A stretch of DNA of 64,000 nt from SIG565 sp045613385 (GCA_045613385.1 JAZLAW010000022.1:12346-76345), one strand, 5' to 3'; counted from the stretch's first letter, positions 7,821 through 16,596 are shown. Notes: a model not told the origin generated them from the letters alone. Made by a program: numbers and translations.

Positions 7821-10112
7821 CTATTCAACAATTCCCGCTTCTTTAAGTGCCTTGGTCTGCAAAGTATAAAGGCGATTATATACCCCGTCTTTTTTCTCTA
7901 AAAGACTCTTATGTGTACCTTCTTCTACCACGCGACCATCTTCTATCGCGATAAGTTTATCCGCATCCTTAAGGGTAGATAACCTATGCGCAATAATAAT
8001 TGTCGTTTTACCTTGTGTTAAGGTATTAAGAGCATTTTGTATCATTTTTTCTGTCCTTGTATCCATAGCGGCGGGTGCTTCATCCAAAATAAGTATTTTA
8101 GGATTCAGCAATATTGCCCGGGCTATAGATATACGCTGCCGCTCACCGCCCGATAATTCGGTGTTGCCAAATCCTACTTTGGTATCGTACGCATCGGGTA
8201 ATTTTACAATAAAGTCGTGAGCGCCGCTTATTTTTGCCGCCGCTATAACTTCATCATAACTCGCGTCAGGTTTAGCGTATCTAATATTTTCAAAAATACT
8301 GCCTATAAACAAATATGTTTCTTGAGATACCATAGCAATATTTTTGTGTAATGCTTCGAAAGACAAATCTCTGACATTTATACCGTCTATATATATGCCA
8401 CCTTCGTCAGTATCATACAGTCGCATCAGGAGATTTGCCAGGGTACTCTTACCCGCACCCGTATGACCCACAATACCGAGCGTTTGCTCAGCGGCAATAG
8501 TAAATGTTACATTTGAAAGCACTTTTTTATTTTTATTGTATCCGAAATCCACATTTCGGAATTCCACTTCACCTTTTATATTCTCGGGAGTAATAGCATC
8601 TTGTTTTTCACTTACTTCGGGCTCAGTATCATAAATTTCAAACAATCTTTGCATTGCGTTTGAACAAGAAGCCGTCATATCTATCATCTGAGAAAAAAAT
8701 TGCATTGGACTGTAAATCATATTTATATATGCAGTAAAGGTGATGAGCTGTCCGTATGTGAAGTAACCCTTCATAACCATATAACCGCCAACGCCAAGAG
8801 AAACCACATTCCCAAGATAAAATATAATGCCTACCGAACGGTATGCATATGAGTTAAAAAGTGCAAGGCGTTTGTTGGCATTTATTGCGGAAACATTACC
8901 TTTACCAAAACGTTTATTCTCCAGCTCTTCATTGGCGAAAGCCTTAACAACACGTATGCCGCCCAGTACATCCGAAAGATGCGAAGTGACTCGTGATACG
9001 CCGGAATATCTATGTGCCTGTAATTTTCTTGTATGTCCATACGACAGTCGCATAATCACAAAAAACAACGGTCCAAAGCCAAGAGATAAAGCGGCCAACA
9101 ACGGATTCATACTGAAAAGTATAATCAGAACCACAACAACCTGAACTATATTTATAAGAAAATACGGCATGGTGTCGTTAAAAAAGTGATAAATTGTATT
9201 TGAATCGGAATTAACCTGTGTCATAAGACCGCCTGTTTGTCTTCCTGTAAAAAAACGAAGAGACAGTTTCTCTATAGCACCGAAAATTGTATTTTTAAGG
9301 TCGAAAATAATCTTTGCCGAAATTTTTGATGAAACGTAACCATTGATTATATCTGCAATACTCGATAATAGCCTTGTCGCCATTATGATTCCTATTGCCA
9401 AAACAATCTGACCGTAAAGATTTCCGCCTTCAGTAAGTACGTTATCAAAGAAAAATCCATTTGAGAAATAAGGCACTAAAATAGAGGTTCCTGTAAGCAC
9501 CACAAGAGACAAAATAAGTATTACGAGTTCTTTTTTATACTTTGTGAAAAAAGCAGCGCATCTTATAAACAGTTTTCCTTTTTCCATACAACGCGGACAT
9601 ATTTTCCTGTTTTTGTCCGGATAGCGCATACCGCATTTAGGGCACCTGTTAAAATCGGGATTATCCTCAGGGTCAACAGAAAAATCAGAAGACTTTAGTT
9701 CTCCTTTTTTCATTCGGGCAAAATATTTTACGAATACAGCTGAGTTTTCTTTGCAGAAATTTGTCATAGCGGCAAGAAAAATGTTTTCGCCGGATGTTGT
9801 TACTGCAACCAATCGTGAAGTTGAAAGCAACTCTTCGACCATAACTTTTTCAATGTGACTCAAATTATATTGTGAAAATCGTTTTTCTTCCCAAAAAGCG
9901 CTAACACTGTGCCGCTTATCTTTAACATTGTCAAGCACTGTGTTTCCCGATAAAACAAACAAGGATTCCTTGGTTGCGGCTATATATGTATCGCACAGAG
10001 TATGCTCTGTATCCATATCGCAATATGTAAGAAGATAAATGTCTTCCTTCTGTACACCGTTTTTAGATAATATATCATATACATACTGCGGTATCTTATC
10101 AAAACAAAGCAT
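7821..10112 (-). CDS. ABC exporter with N-terminal PH-like domain and zinc ribbon (subunit B)
   Basis: This 763-residue exporter has three parts. First comes a beta-rich N-domain (1-145; YIAATKESLFVLSG) similar to that of the partner ABC protein. A four-Cys zinc ribbon follows (C157, C160, C172, C175; CPKCGMRYPD...ICPRC). Then come six membrane helices (about 195-480) and an ATPase domain with Walker A GHTGAGKST (about 548-556), signature LSGGERQRISIARA and Walker B ILILDEAP. The D-loop reads AAMD rather than the usual SALD, and the motif DEAPAAMD is slightly atypical. AAAGGGG precedes the ATG. It ends ten nt before the DUF1854 start. Confidence 0.88.
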   Translation of the reverse strand: MLCFDKIPQYVYDILSKNGVQKEDIYLLTYCDMDTEHTLCDTYIAATKESLFVLSGNTVLDNVKDKRHSVSAFWEEKRFSQYNLSHIEKVMVEELLSTSRLVAVTTSGENIFLAAMTNFCKENSAVFVKYFARMKKGELKSSDFSVDPEDNPDFNRCPKCGMRYPDKNRKICPRCMEKGKLFIRCAAFFTKYKKELVILILSLVVLTGTSILVPYFSNGFFFDNVLTEGGNLYGQIVLAIGIIMATRLLSSIADIINGYVSSKISAKIIFDLKNTIFGAIEKLSLRFFTGRQTGGLMTQVNSDSNTIYHFFNDTMPYFLINIVQVVVVLIILFSMNPLLAALSLGFGPLFFVIMRLSYGHTRKLQAHRYSGVSRVTSHLSDVLGGIRVVKAFANEELENKRFGKGNVSAINANKRLALFNSYAYRSVGIIFYLGNVVSLGVGGYMVMKGYFTYGQLITFTAYINMIYSPMQFFSQMIDMTASCSNAMQRLFEIYDTEPEVSEKQDAITPENIKGEVEFRNVDFGYNKNKKVLSNVTFTIAAEQTLGIVGHTGAGKSTLANLLMRLYDTDEGGIYIDGINVRDLSFEALHKNIAMVSQETYLFIGSIFENIRYAKPDASYDEVIAAAKISGAHDFIVKLPDAYDTKVGFGNTELSGGERQRISIARAILLNPKILILDEAPAAMDTRTEKMIQNALNTLTQGKTTIIIAHRLSTLKDADKLIAIEDGRVVEEGTHKSLLEKKDGVYNRLYTLQTKALKEAGIVE

Positions 10113-10125
10113 ATTTATCCCCTTT

Positions 10126-10809
10126 CTAATCTTTTAGCAAATCTTCAAGTTGCTCTAATACGTTTATTTCGTATGTGGGTCTATATTTGAGCGACTTTTG
10201 ATTGGGATTATACCAACACGTATCTATCCCCGAATTTATTCCGCCTAAAATATCGGAAGACATACTATCGCCAATAATAAGTATTTTTGATTTGTCGGTT
10301 TCTTTTATATTTTTTAATACATAATTGAAATATTCTTCTTCAGGCTTAGGTACACCAACAGTTTCCGAAATGAAAACACCTTTGACATAGTTTATAATAT
10401 TACTGTCTTTAAGGCGGCTCTTCTGAATAACATCGCGACCATTTGTAATTATGTAAATATTATATTTTTCATACAGGTTTTCGAGTAGTTCTATGGCACC
10501 AGAAATGAGCTGATGATTCTTTCCAAGATTTTCTTCATATGCCGCCGCTGCAGATGCCGCATCGGCGTTTATATTAATTTTCTCGAAGAATTTTTTAAAG
10601 CGGCCTACATAAATTTCTTTTTTCTCAATCTCGCCACGTTCAAATGCTTCCCAAAAACCTTTATTTACCTGGCTGTAGATTTTCGCATTTTCTTCACTAT
10701 AGGGCAAACCCTTGTCGGTCATCATTTGCCGAAGTGCCGAACCCTCGGCGGCTTTAAAATCAAGCAAAGTATCATCCGAATCAAAAAGCAAGGTGGTATA
10801 GTGTTTCAT
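10126..10809 (-). CDS. HAD-family phosphatase, YjjG-like nucleotidase group
   Basis: This 227-residue HAD hydrolase has motif I DSDDT (nucleophile D10, acid/base D12), motif II IITNG, and motif III/IV region VPKPEEEYF...ILIIGDSMSSDILGG. The cap is the helical C1 type seen in YjjG/haloacid dehalogenase-like pyrimidine 5'-nucleotidases. The exact substrate cannot be read from sequence. Its ATG shares one base with the galU stop (TGATG), so the two are coupled, and the ABC gene starts 13 nt downstream. Confidence 0.87.
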   Translation of the reverse strand: MKHYTTLLFDSDDTLLDFKAAEGSALRQMMTDKGLPYSEENAKIYSQVNKGFWEAFERGEIEKKEIYVGRFKKFFEKININADAASAAAAYEENLGKNHQLISGAIELLENLYEKYNIYIITNGRDVIQKSRLKDSNIINYVKGVFISETVGVPKPEEEYFNYVLKNIKETDKSKILIIGDSMSSDILGGINSGIDTCWYNPNQKSLKYRPTYEINVLEQLEDLLKD

Positions 10810-11678
10810 CAGATTTCTTCTGCCAGTTTCTTAATATATGCCTTAAGTTCTTCCTTTGTTTCGGGATGCGTAAGGCCTACATCGATATTTGCTTTAAGCA
10901 TACCGAATTTATTTCCCATATCATGTCTCTCTCCGCTGAACACAACGCCTGTCATACCTTCCCTACGGGCAATAGTCTTCATAGCATCGGTCAGTTGTAA
11001 TTCATTTCCGACACCAAGCGGTGTATGTTCGAGTATATCGAAAATTCTTGCATCAAGAACGCAACGACCGAGAATGGAATAATTGGAAAATTTATTATAA
11101 ATACTCGGTTTTTCTATCATATCGCTGACTTCAAATATATTCTCATCTACTTTATCTACCTTTAATGAACAGTATTTTACAACCTGTTCATCGGTGACTT
11201 CCTTAATACCCACGACATTTTTGCCGTACTTTTCATAGGCTTCGCAAAGCTCACCGATGGCGGGAATTTTGCCTATAATTACATCGTCTCCGTAAAGTAC
11301 TGCAAAGGGTTCATCAGCAACAAATTCCTTTGCGCGAAGCACTGCATCTCCCAAACCCTTTGTTTCTTTCTGGCGGATAAAATAAATATTTGCAAGTTTT
11401 GTAACCGATGTGATTTCATCTAATGCTTGGGCCTTTCCCTTCTCTTCGAGCATATATTCAAGTTCTATAGAATGGTCAAAGTGGTCTTCAATAGCACCTT
11501 TACCACGGTTAGTTATTATAAGAATATCTGTAATTCCCGCTTTTACCGCTTCTTCCACGATATACTGGATAGCCGGTTTGTCCACTATAGGTAACATTTC
11601 CTTCGGTATAGCCTTTGATGCGGGTAAAACGCGTGTTCCGAGTCCTGCTGCGGGAATAATAGCCTTTTTGATTTTCAT
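10809..11678 (-). CDS. galU: UTP-glucose-1-phosphate uridylyltransferase
   Basis: This 289-residue enzyme makes UDP-glucose from UTP and glucose-1-phosphate for cell-envelope glycans and glycolipids. The nucleotide-binding motif AAGLGTRVLPASKAIPKEML and the conserved DKPAIQYIVEEA, LYGDDVI and EKPS segments are all present; length is normal. AGGAG lies 8 nt before the ATG. It sits in the middle of the long operon, downstream of two zinc-ribbon membrane proteins and upstream of the HAD/ABC genes. This points to a link with sugar-nucleotide supply. Confidence 0.96.
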   Translation of the reverse strand: MKIKKAIIPAAGLGTRVLPASKAIPKEMLPIVDKPAIQYIVEEAVKAGITDILIITNRGKGAIEDHFDHSIELEYMLEEKGKAQALDEITSVTKLANIYFIRQKETKGLGDAVLRAKEFVADEPFAVLYGDDVIIGKIPAIGELCEAYEKYGKNVVGIKEVTDEQVVKYCSLKVDKVDENIFEVSDMIEKPSIYNKFSNYSILGRCVLDARIFDILEHTPLGVGNELQLTDAMKTIARREGMTGVVFSGERHDMGNKFGMLKANIDVGLTHPETKEELKAYIKKLAEEI

Positions 11679-11699
11679 AATTATACTCCTTGTTTTATT

Positions 11700-12488
11700 T
11701 TATAGCGTCATTAAAAACGATATCATCGGCAATGAAGATAATATGCCGTTTATTACTAACATTAAAACTACACCCAGGAATGCCATACCGCCACTGACAC
11801 CGCCGCACTCTTTAAAGCGGTATTTTAAAAGCGGAGAGTCGGCATATTTTTCTGTTATATCGTCAATCTTTGATACTGCGTGGTCCTTATACAAAAACAG
11901 TCCGAACAAACCGCTCAGTATAACCGACGATGCCGTTTCTAAATCAGAAATTATCGCGGCAAAATTCATACCTTTCACAGTATTCAAAAGACCGTCTATA
12001 TACATTTGAAATTCGTTTGCCAAAATGCTCGTATCAGTGACCTCATTTTCAATCATATAATTAAACATTTCGAAAAAAGAAGTCAAAGTTGCTACGGTAG
12101 TCTCGTATGTAAGTAATGTTTTTAGAATACAGAGAAATGTAGCTATTCCCACCGATATAAAAGCATATTTATACATTTTCCTGTAAAAAAGCCATATTGC
12201 CGTTCCGAAAAATCCGAAAAACAAGCTGAGAACGGCTACAGGCCAACACCAGGAAACGCGGGATGATGCCAGTTCCATCCCCGTGAATTTTGACAAAATC
12301 TTATACGCATTTTTACCAACGAAAACACTCATATTTTCTTTAGATACGCCATCGATTTCTTCGGATACAAATGAACTTTCATCTGCCTTTTTAGGTTCGC
12401 TGCCGATTTCCAACGGTTTACCACACATTTTACAAAATTTATAATCTTCATTATTCTCTGTACCACAGTTGACACAAAATACGCTCAT
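11700..12488 (-). CDS. Zinc-ribbon DUF2628-type membrane protein
   Basis: This 262-residue protein begins with a four-Cys zinc ribbon (C5, C8, C19, C22; FCVNCG...FCKMCGKPLE). A linker of about 55 residues and a membrane domain of four to five helices follow. The WCWPVAVLSL...AIWLFYRKMY stretch matches the DUF2628 pattern, a hydrophobic helix ending in YRKMY. It is a paralogue of the next upstream gene (12507-13436). No function is established for this architecture; sensing or membrane organisation can only be guessed. The gaps on either side are 18 and 21 nt. Confidence 0.72.
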   Translation of the reverse strand: MSVFCVNCGTENNEDYKFCKMCGKPLEIGSEPKKADESSFVSEEIDGVSKENMSVFVGKNAYKILSKFTGMELASSRVSWCWPVAVLSLFFGFFGTAIWLFYRKMYKYAFISVGIATFLCILKTLLTYETTVATLTSFFEMFNYMIENEVTDTSILANEFQMYIDGLLNTVKGMNFAAIISDLETASSVILSGLFGLFLYKDHAVSKIDDITEKYADSPLLKYRFKECGGVSGGMAFLGVVLMLVINGILSSLPMISFLMTL

Positions 12489-12506
12489 AAAGATTCCCTT
12501 CTTTTG

Positions 12507-13436
12507 CTACATAAAGAATGTAAATATAATATTCGGTAAATTGTTTATCGCAAGAACACCGAGCAAAAATCCAAATAGATTAACTCCACCGTTTTTTCTT
12601 AAATATTCTTCTCTATCCAAATCCTGTTTTGATACACCACTTGCTTTGTCCAAAACGTGATTATAATATATTCTATCCCCGAATAAAGCTGCTATAAATC
12701 TTACTGCAATAGTTCCTAAAGAGCCGATAAACGCCAAAACAATCGGGAAAACCCGACCGTTTAGCATACTCTCATTTATATACTGCATTAAGAAGGCTGT
12801 TAATTCTTCGTAATTTGCAAATATATTCTGGTTTAATACTGCTGTCAGCGGAAAAAGAAAAATCTGGAGTGCGATGAGAACTGTAATTACCAATACCCCT
12901 GCTTTATACATTTTTCGTGACAAAAACCAACCTTCCGGAAACAAGAAAGCCAACCAATTCCAAGAAATCTTTTTTCCTTCCTTAAAGGACAAAAATTTAG
13001 GTAAATATCTTTGTGAATTCACAGAAACGAACTCCCTTGCGGTCTCGGCCGTTACAGATTTACCAATATCGGCATCCCTTGATACTCCGCCGAATAAATC
13101 AAAATTAACATATACCCCTGATATGCCGGGTCTGCCGCAATAGGGACATACCTTAGAATCTCTATCAATTTTTCTCATACAATGCGGACAGGTCTTTTTC
13201 TTGTGTAAATTACCCGTTTCTACGACACTATCTTTTATTTCATCGGTTGCCGGAGATTTTTTACGCTCATACTGTTTCGGTGTACCGTGCAAATCTTCAA
13301 ATCCGCATTTGCCTACCGAATTATAGCATTCCCTATGATGCGGCGCACCGCATATGGGGCAATACACAATATCATCTTCTTCAAAGAGATATGCTTTGCA
13401 TACTGCACAACTTATTTTTTCTTCATTAAAACTCAT
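12507..13436 (-). CDS. RING-like / zinc-ribbon DUF2628-type membrane protein
   Basis: This 309-residue protein starts with a prokaryotic RING-type zinc finger (C10, C13, C26, C29, H33/H34, C37, C44) and has a second zinc ribbon (C83, C86, C97, C100). A DUF2628-like membrane domain follows (WNWLAFLFPEGWFLSRKMY and further helices to the C-terminus). It is paralogous to 11700-12488. The RING fold alone does not imply ubiquitin ligase activity in bacteria. The ATG overlaps the NUDIX stop (ATGA), so translation is coupled. Confidence 0.74.
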   Translation of the reverse strand: MSFNEEKISCAVCKAYLFEEDDIVYCPICGAPHHRECYNSVGKCGFEDLHGTPKQYERKKSPATDEIKDSVVETGNLHKKKTCPHCMRKIDRDSKVCPYCGRPGISGVYVNFDLFGGVSRDADIGKSVTAETAREFVSVNSQRYLPKFLSFKEGKKISWNWLAFLFPEGWFLSRKMYKAGVLVITVLIALQIFLFPLTAVLNQNIFANYEELTAFLMQYINESMLNGRVFPIVLAFIGSLGTIAVRFIAALFGDRIYYNHVLDKASGVSKQDLDREEYLRKNGGVNLFGFLLGVLAINNLPNIIFTFFM

Positions 13437-13945
13437 ACTAACTCTTTTCTTTCGCTATGTCCTAAAACTACCTGCCAATAATAACTTCCGTAGTCGTGGA
13501 ATTTGCCTTCTTTAATCATTTTAAGTAAGGTTTGCTTTGTCACCCATTTTGCTCTTGAAACTTCGCTCTTCTGCAGTTTCAGTTTATAAACGGGTATGTT
13601 TGTGTGCATCACCCACACATCGACAAAGGCATTTCTTCTCTTTATTCTTTGCAAGAATTTAAGCGTATCTCTATTCGACTCAATACCCAATTCTTCCTTA
13701 AGTTCTCTGCAAGCCGCAGTAAACGAATCTTCACCCGAAACGGCAGCACCGCCTGTTGCCGCCCATTCTCCCGGCATAAGATGTTTCTTTTCTGAACGAC
13801 GCTGTATAAGATATTTCCCATCATCCGAAACCACCCAGATATGCACTACCAGATGATACTCTCCGCTTGAAAGTATCGAGCGGCCACGAACCACCGTTTT
13901 CCCCACCGGTTGTCCGTTAGAATTCAATATATCCCACTTTTCCAT
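13433..13945 (-). CDS. NUDIX hydrolase, isopentenyl-diphosphate isomerase-like group
   Basis: This 170-residue protein has a perfect NUDIX box, G-x5-E-x7-REL-x-EELG-I, starting at GAAVSGEDSF. The N-terminus (WDILNSNGQPVGKTVVRG) and YHLVVHIWVV...LIQRRS resemble the YfcD/IDI-like subgroup of pyrophosphohydrolases. The substrate is unknown. AGGAG lies 8 nt before the ATG at 13945; a longer frame would intrude into the upstream gene. It lies 4 nt after that gene and is coupled by ATGA to the RING protein. Confidence 0.88.
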   Translation of the reverse strand: MEKWDILNSNGQPVGKTVVRGRSILSSGEYHLVVHIWVVSDDGKYLIQRRSEKKHLMPGEWAATGGAAVSGEDSFTAACRELKEELGIESNRDTLKFLQRIKRRNAFVDVWVMHTNIPVYKLKLQKSEVSRAKWVTKQTLLKMIKEGKFHDYGSYYWQVVLGHSERKELV

Positions 13946-13949
13946 ACCC

Positions 13950-14615
13950 TTAGCTCCTGCGGATAATTTCGCCCGAATTTTTATAAATACTATCGGCGGC
14001 AATATACCCCCGAACCATAGACAGCGGATATATATTTGTATTTTTTCCTACAACTGTACCGGGATTGAGAACGCTTCCACAACCAACCTCTACAAAATCG
14101 CCAATCATAGCGCCGAATTTTTTAAGTTCGGTATTGTGTTTTGCGCCATCCACCGAAACGGTTACTTTACTTTTATCAGACTTTACATTTGATGTTATAG
14201 CTCCTGCTCCTAAATGTGAACGGTAACCGAGAACTGAATCGCCTACGTAATTATAATGCGGAACCTGAACACAGTCAAATAAAATTACATTTTTTAGTTC
14301 CGTTGAATTACCCACTACACATTTCTTACCAACTATTGCATTTCCTCTTATAAATGCACAATGACGTATCTCGGCTTCTTCATCAATAATGCACGGTCCT
14401 GTAATAGATGCTGTGGGCGCTACTTTAGCGCTTTTGGCTATCCAGACGTCTTCACCTTTTTTTTCATATATTTCACTATTTAATGTCTTGCCTATATTTT
14501 TTATAAACTCATTTATCTTGGGTAAAACTTCCCAACCGTACACACAATCGGTAAAAATTTCTGAAGAAATTGTATGTTCGAGAGCAAATAACGATTCTAT
14601 TATTAGTCTTTTCAA
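13950..14615 (-). CDS. Left-handed beta-helix sugar-nucleotide enzyme-like protein (GlmU C-domain type)
   Basis: This protein of about 221 residues consists largely of hexapeptide repeats (AKVAPTASITGPCIIDEEAEIRH and following turns), the left-handed beta-helix of acyltransferases and GlmU/GlmU-like proteins. HLGAGAITSNVKSDKS and GDFVEVGCGSVLNPGTVVG match the acetyltransferase region of UDP-GlcNAc pyrophosphorylase/acetyltransferases. No N-terminal pyrophosphorylase domain is present, so acyl transfer to a sugar or sugar nucleotide is a guess. A TTG start at 14615 with AGAGG 8 nt upstream is favoured over GTG at 14624. It is the first gene of the long minus-strand operon. Confidence 0.75.
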   Translation of the reverse strand: MKRLIIESLFALEHTISSEIFTDCVYGWEVLPKINEFIKNIGKTLNSEIYEKKGEDVWIAKSAKVAPTASITGPCIIDEEAEIRHCAFIRGNAIVGKKCVVGNSTELKNVILFDCVQVPHYNYVGDSVLGYRSHLGAGAITSNVKSDKSKVTVSVDGAKHNTELKKFGAMIGDFVEVGCGSVLNPGTVVGKNTNIYPLSMVRGYIAADSIYKNSGEIIRRS

Positions 14616-14648
14616 ATTTTTCACCTCTAAAAATAGCTATATATATTA

Positions 14649-14677
14649 ATTATACCTTTATTGTTCCCTAATTACAA
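14649..14677 (-). promoter_or_regulatory. Promoter of the 9-gene minus-strand operon
   Basis: On the minus strand, -35 TTGTAA (14677-14672), a 17-nt spacer and a perfect -10 TATAAT (14654-14649) lie 33 nt upstream of the first gene. No other intergenic gap down to 5083 exceeds 21 nt, so this may drive the whole string. Confidence 0.7.
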
Positions 14678-14699
14678 CAAAAATTTTAAAAAGTAACTA

Positions 14700-14728
14700 T
14701 TGATATTAATTAAATTTTATATTATAAT
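14700..14728 (+). promoter_or_regulatory. Promoter of the SRP RNA
   Basis: -35 TTGATA (14700-14705), a 17-nt spacer and a perfect -10 TATAAT (14723-14728). The predicted start is near 14735, about 78 nt before the closing helix of the SRP RNA. Confidence 0.7.
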
Positions 14729-14744
14729 AAATATTGTTAGCCGA

Positions 14745-14791
14745 AACAGTAAAGTGTATTACTGTTCCTGCACCAAATTAAATTTTGGTGC
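14745..14791 (+). other. Two hairpins between the promoter and the SRP RNA
   Basis: AACAGTAA/TTACTGTT (14745-14752 with 14759-14766, 6-nt loop) and GCACCAAA/TTTGGTGC (14770-14777 with 14784-14791, 6-nt loop) follow each other with 3 nt between. No U-run follows either. They may be removed as a 5' leader or replace the Alu-type 5' domain seen in large SRP RNAs. Confidence 0.6.
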
Positions 14792-14812
14792 CGAATATTT
14801 AAAAAATAATTA

Positions 14813-14952
14813 TCGTGTGATTCGGCGTGCGAATGGGCGGGTCCTGTGCGACGGGAAACTACGAACCATGTCAGGCGGGGAACCGAGCAGCATTAAGTAG
14901 TTCTTCCTGTGCGCCGCAGTAAATCGGTCCATTCGTGCGTCAAATTACACGA
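14813..14952 (+). ncRNA. ffs: Signal recognition particle RNA, small bacterial type
   Basis: The universally conserved domain IV is present: TGTCAGG (14869-14875), a GGAA tetraloop, then AGCAGCATTAAG (14886-14897). Together these form the Ffh-binding asymmetric and symmetric loops. The 5' CGTGT...GTGCGAATGG pairs with the 3' CCATTCGTGC...ACACG to give a long rod closed at 14813/14952, with TTTTTT directly after. At about 140 nt and without a recognisable Alu domain, it fits the small SRP class, somewhat longer than E. coli 4.5S. The position just upstream of dnaX is conserved in Firmicutes. Exact ends are inferred from pairing. Confidence 0.92.
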
Positions 14953-14972
14953 TTTTTTATGGGGTGAATTTG

Positions 14973-16583
14973 GTGTCATACAAGGCTTTGTACAGAAAAT
15001 ACCGACCCACAACTTTCTCTGACGTTGTGGGTCAAGAGCATATTACAAAAACATTGCAAAGCGAACTCGCCTCGGGCAAAATTTTTCACGCATATTTGTT
15101 TACAGGTACCCGCGGTACCGGTAAAACAACCTGCGCCAAGATTTTGGCCAAAGCGGTAAACTGTACTAACTTATCGGGCGGAAATCCGTGTGGCGAGTGT
15201 GATTCCTGCCGCGCTATTGAAAACGGCGAAGTTATGGATATCGTAGAAATAGATGCCGCTTCAAACAACAGTGTCGAAAATATCCGTGAACTCAGAGAAC
15301 AGGTCAACTTTACCCCCGCACTTGCTAAATACCGCGTTTATATAATCGATGAAGTGCATATGCTGACTATCAGCGCATTCAATGCGCTTCTCAAAACTCT
15401 CGAAGAACCCCCGGCTCACGTAATTTTTATACTAGCAACAACCGAAGTTCATAAGCTTCCATCCACTATTCTGTCACGTTGTCAGAGATTTGATTTTAAA
15501 CGTATTGAGCCTAAAATAATTTGCGACAGAATAAAACAGATTGCAGAACTTGAGGGCTTTGATATTACAGACAGTGCCGCCGCTATGATTGCTTCACTCG
15601 CTGACGGCGGTATGAGAGATGCTTTATCTACGCTTGACCTTTGTATTTCTGCCGATAAAAACATAACTGAAAAAATCGTAGCTAAAACCTGTGGCCTTGC
15701 AGGAAACGATTACTTAATAAAATTTGCAGATTTTATTAAAGATAACGATATACAAAATCTTTTATTGCTCACCGACCAACTTTATAATTCTTCGGTGGAT
15801 ATGCTAAAACTCTTAAATGACCTTATTTTGCATTACCGAAACTTAATGATTGTAAAGACTGTTAAAGGTGATCCAAAACCTATAGTTTGCTCAAGTGAAC
15901 ATATGTCGGCTCTTACAAAACAAGCCGAAAACTACAGTATTGAAGATATTGTATTAACACTTCGTTATCTACAGGATACCACCGTTAAAATGCAAAACGG
16001 CAACCGCCGGAGTGAAATGGAACTTATGCTTGTAAAACTGTGTAGTCCTTCACTCAGACACGATATTGACAGTCTTGAAAGACGTATCGCGGCGCTTGAA
16101 AAAATGCCACGAACAATACAGATACCGAGTGAAAAAGAATCGGCACCGCAAACAGTTGTGCTCGTCACCGAGCCCGAAGAAAAATTAATTTCGCCCGCCA
16201 TCGAAGAACCCACTTTAGAAGAAGTACCGATAGAGCCGCAAGACGCCGTGCCATCAGGTATTTTAGGGCAAGATGTGTGGATAGCAATTCTTGATGAACT
16301 CGGTAAGAGTGCGCCGCTTCTTCGCGGTATACTCAACAACTCACGTGCCTTTATCGAAAGAGACTTCTTCTTAGTGGACTGTGAAAACCCACAGTTTGCC
16401 GAGCTTATGAATTCTTCTAACGGAAGATATAAAGAAATTTTACGTCGCGCTATTGAAACCGTTACAGGTAATTCCTACAAATTAGGGCCCTACCGTAAAC
16501 GTGAAAAGATAAACAGTGATGACCCGCTTCAAGCTTTGCGCAACAAATTAGCAGAACTTGAAGTGCCGCAAAAATCAAATTAA
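14973..16583 (+). CDS. dnaX: DNA polymerase III subunit gamma/tau
   Basis: This 536-residue AAA+ clamp-loader subunit has Walker A GTRGTGKTT, the zinc-binding C...CGECDSC insertion, Walker B YIIDEVHML, sensor TTEVHKLPSTILSRCQRF, and a weakly conserved C-terminal tau-like region from about residue 370. It loads the beta sliding clamp at replication forks. A GTG at 14973 (MSYKALYRKYRP, typical DnaX N-terminus) with GGGGTGA upstream is preferred over the GTG at 14964. It is followed by ybaB and recR, as in Bacillus. It shares the SRP RNA promoter region. Confidence 0.96.
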   Translation: MSYKALYRKYRPTTFSDVVGQEHITKTLQSELASGKIFHAYLFTGTRGTGKTTCAKILAKAVNCTNLSGGNPCGECDSCRAIENGEVMDIVEIDAASNNSVENIRELREQVNFTPALAKYRVYIIDEVHMLTISAFNALLKTLEEPPAHVIFILATTEVHKLPSTILSRCQRFDFKRIEPKIICDRIKQIAELEGFDITDSAAAMIASLADGGMRDALSTLDLCISADKNITEKIVAKTCGLAGNDYLIKFADFIKDNDIQNLLLLTDQLYNSSVDMLKLLNDLILHYRNLMIVKTVKGDPKPIVCSSEHMSALTKQAENYSIEDIVLTLRYLQDTTVKMQNGNRRSEMELMLVKLCSPSLRHDIDSLERRIAALEKMPRTIQIPSEKESAPQTVVLVTEPEEKLISPAIEEPTLEEVPIEPQDAVPSGILGQDVWIAILDELGKSAPLLRGILNNSRAFIERDFFLVDCENPQFAELMNSSNGRYKEILRRAIETVTGNSYKLGPYRKREKINSDDPLQALRNKLAELEVPQKSN

Positions 16584-16596
16584 AGGAGTTTTATAT

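Noticed and set aside
14700..14900. Plus-strand 66-codon frame across the SRP RNA region
   Set aside because: It begins inside the promoter, has no RBS and ends in the SRP RNA core, which is clearly structural RNA.
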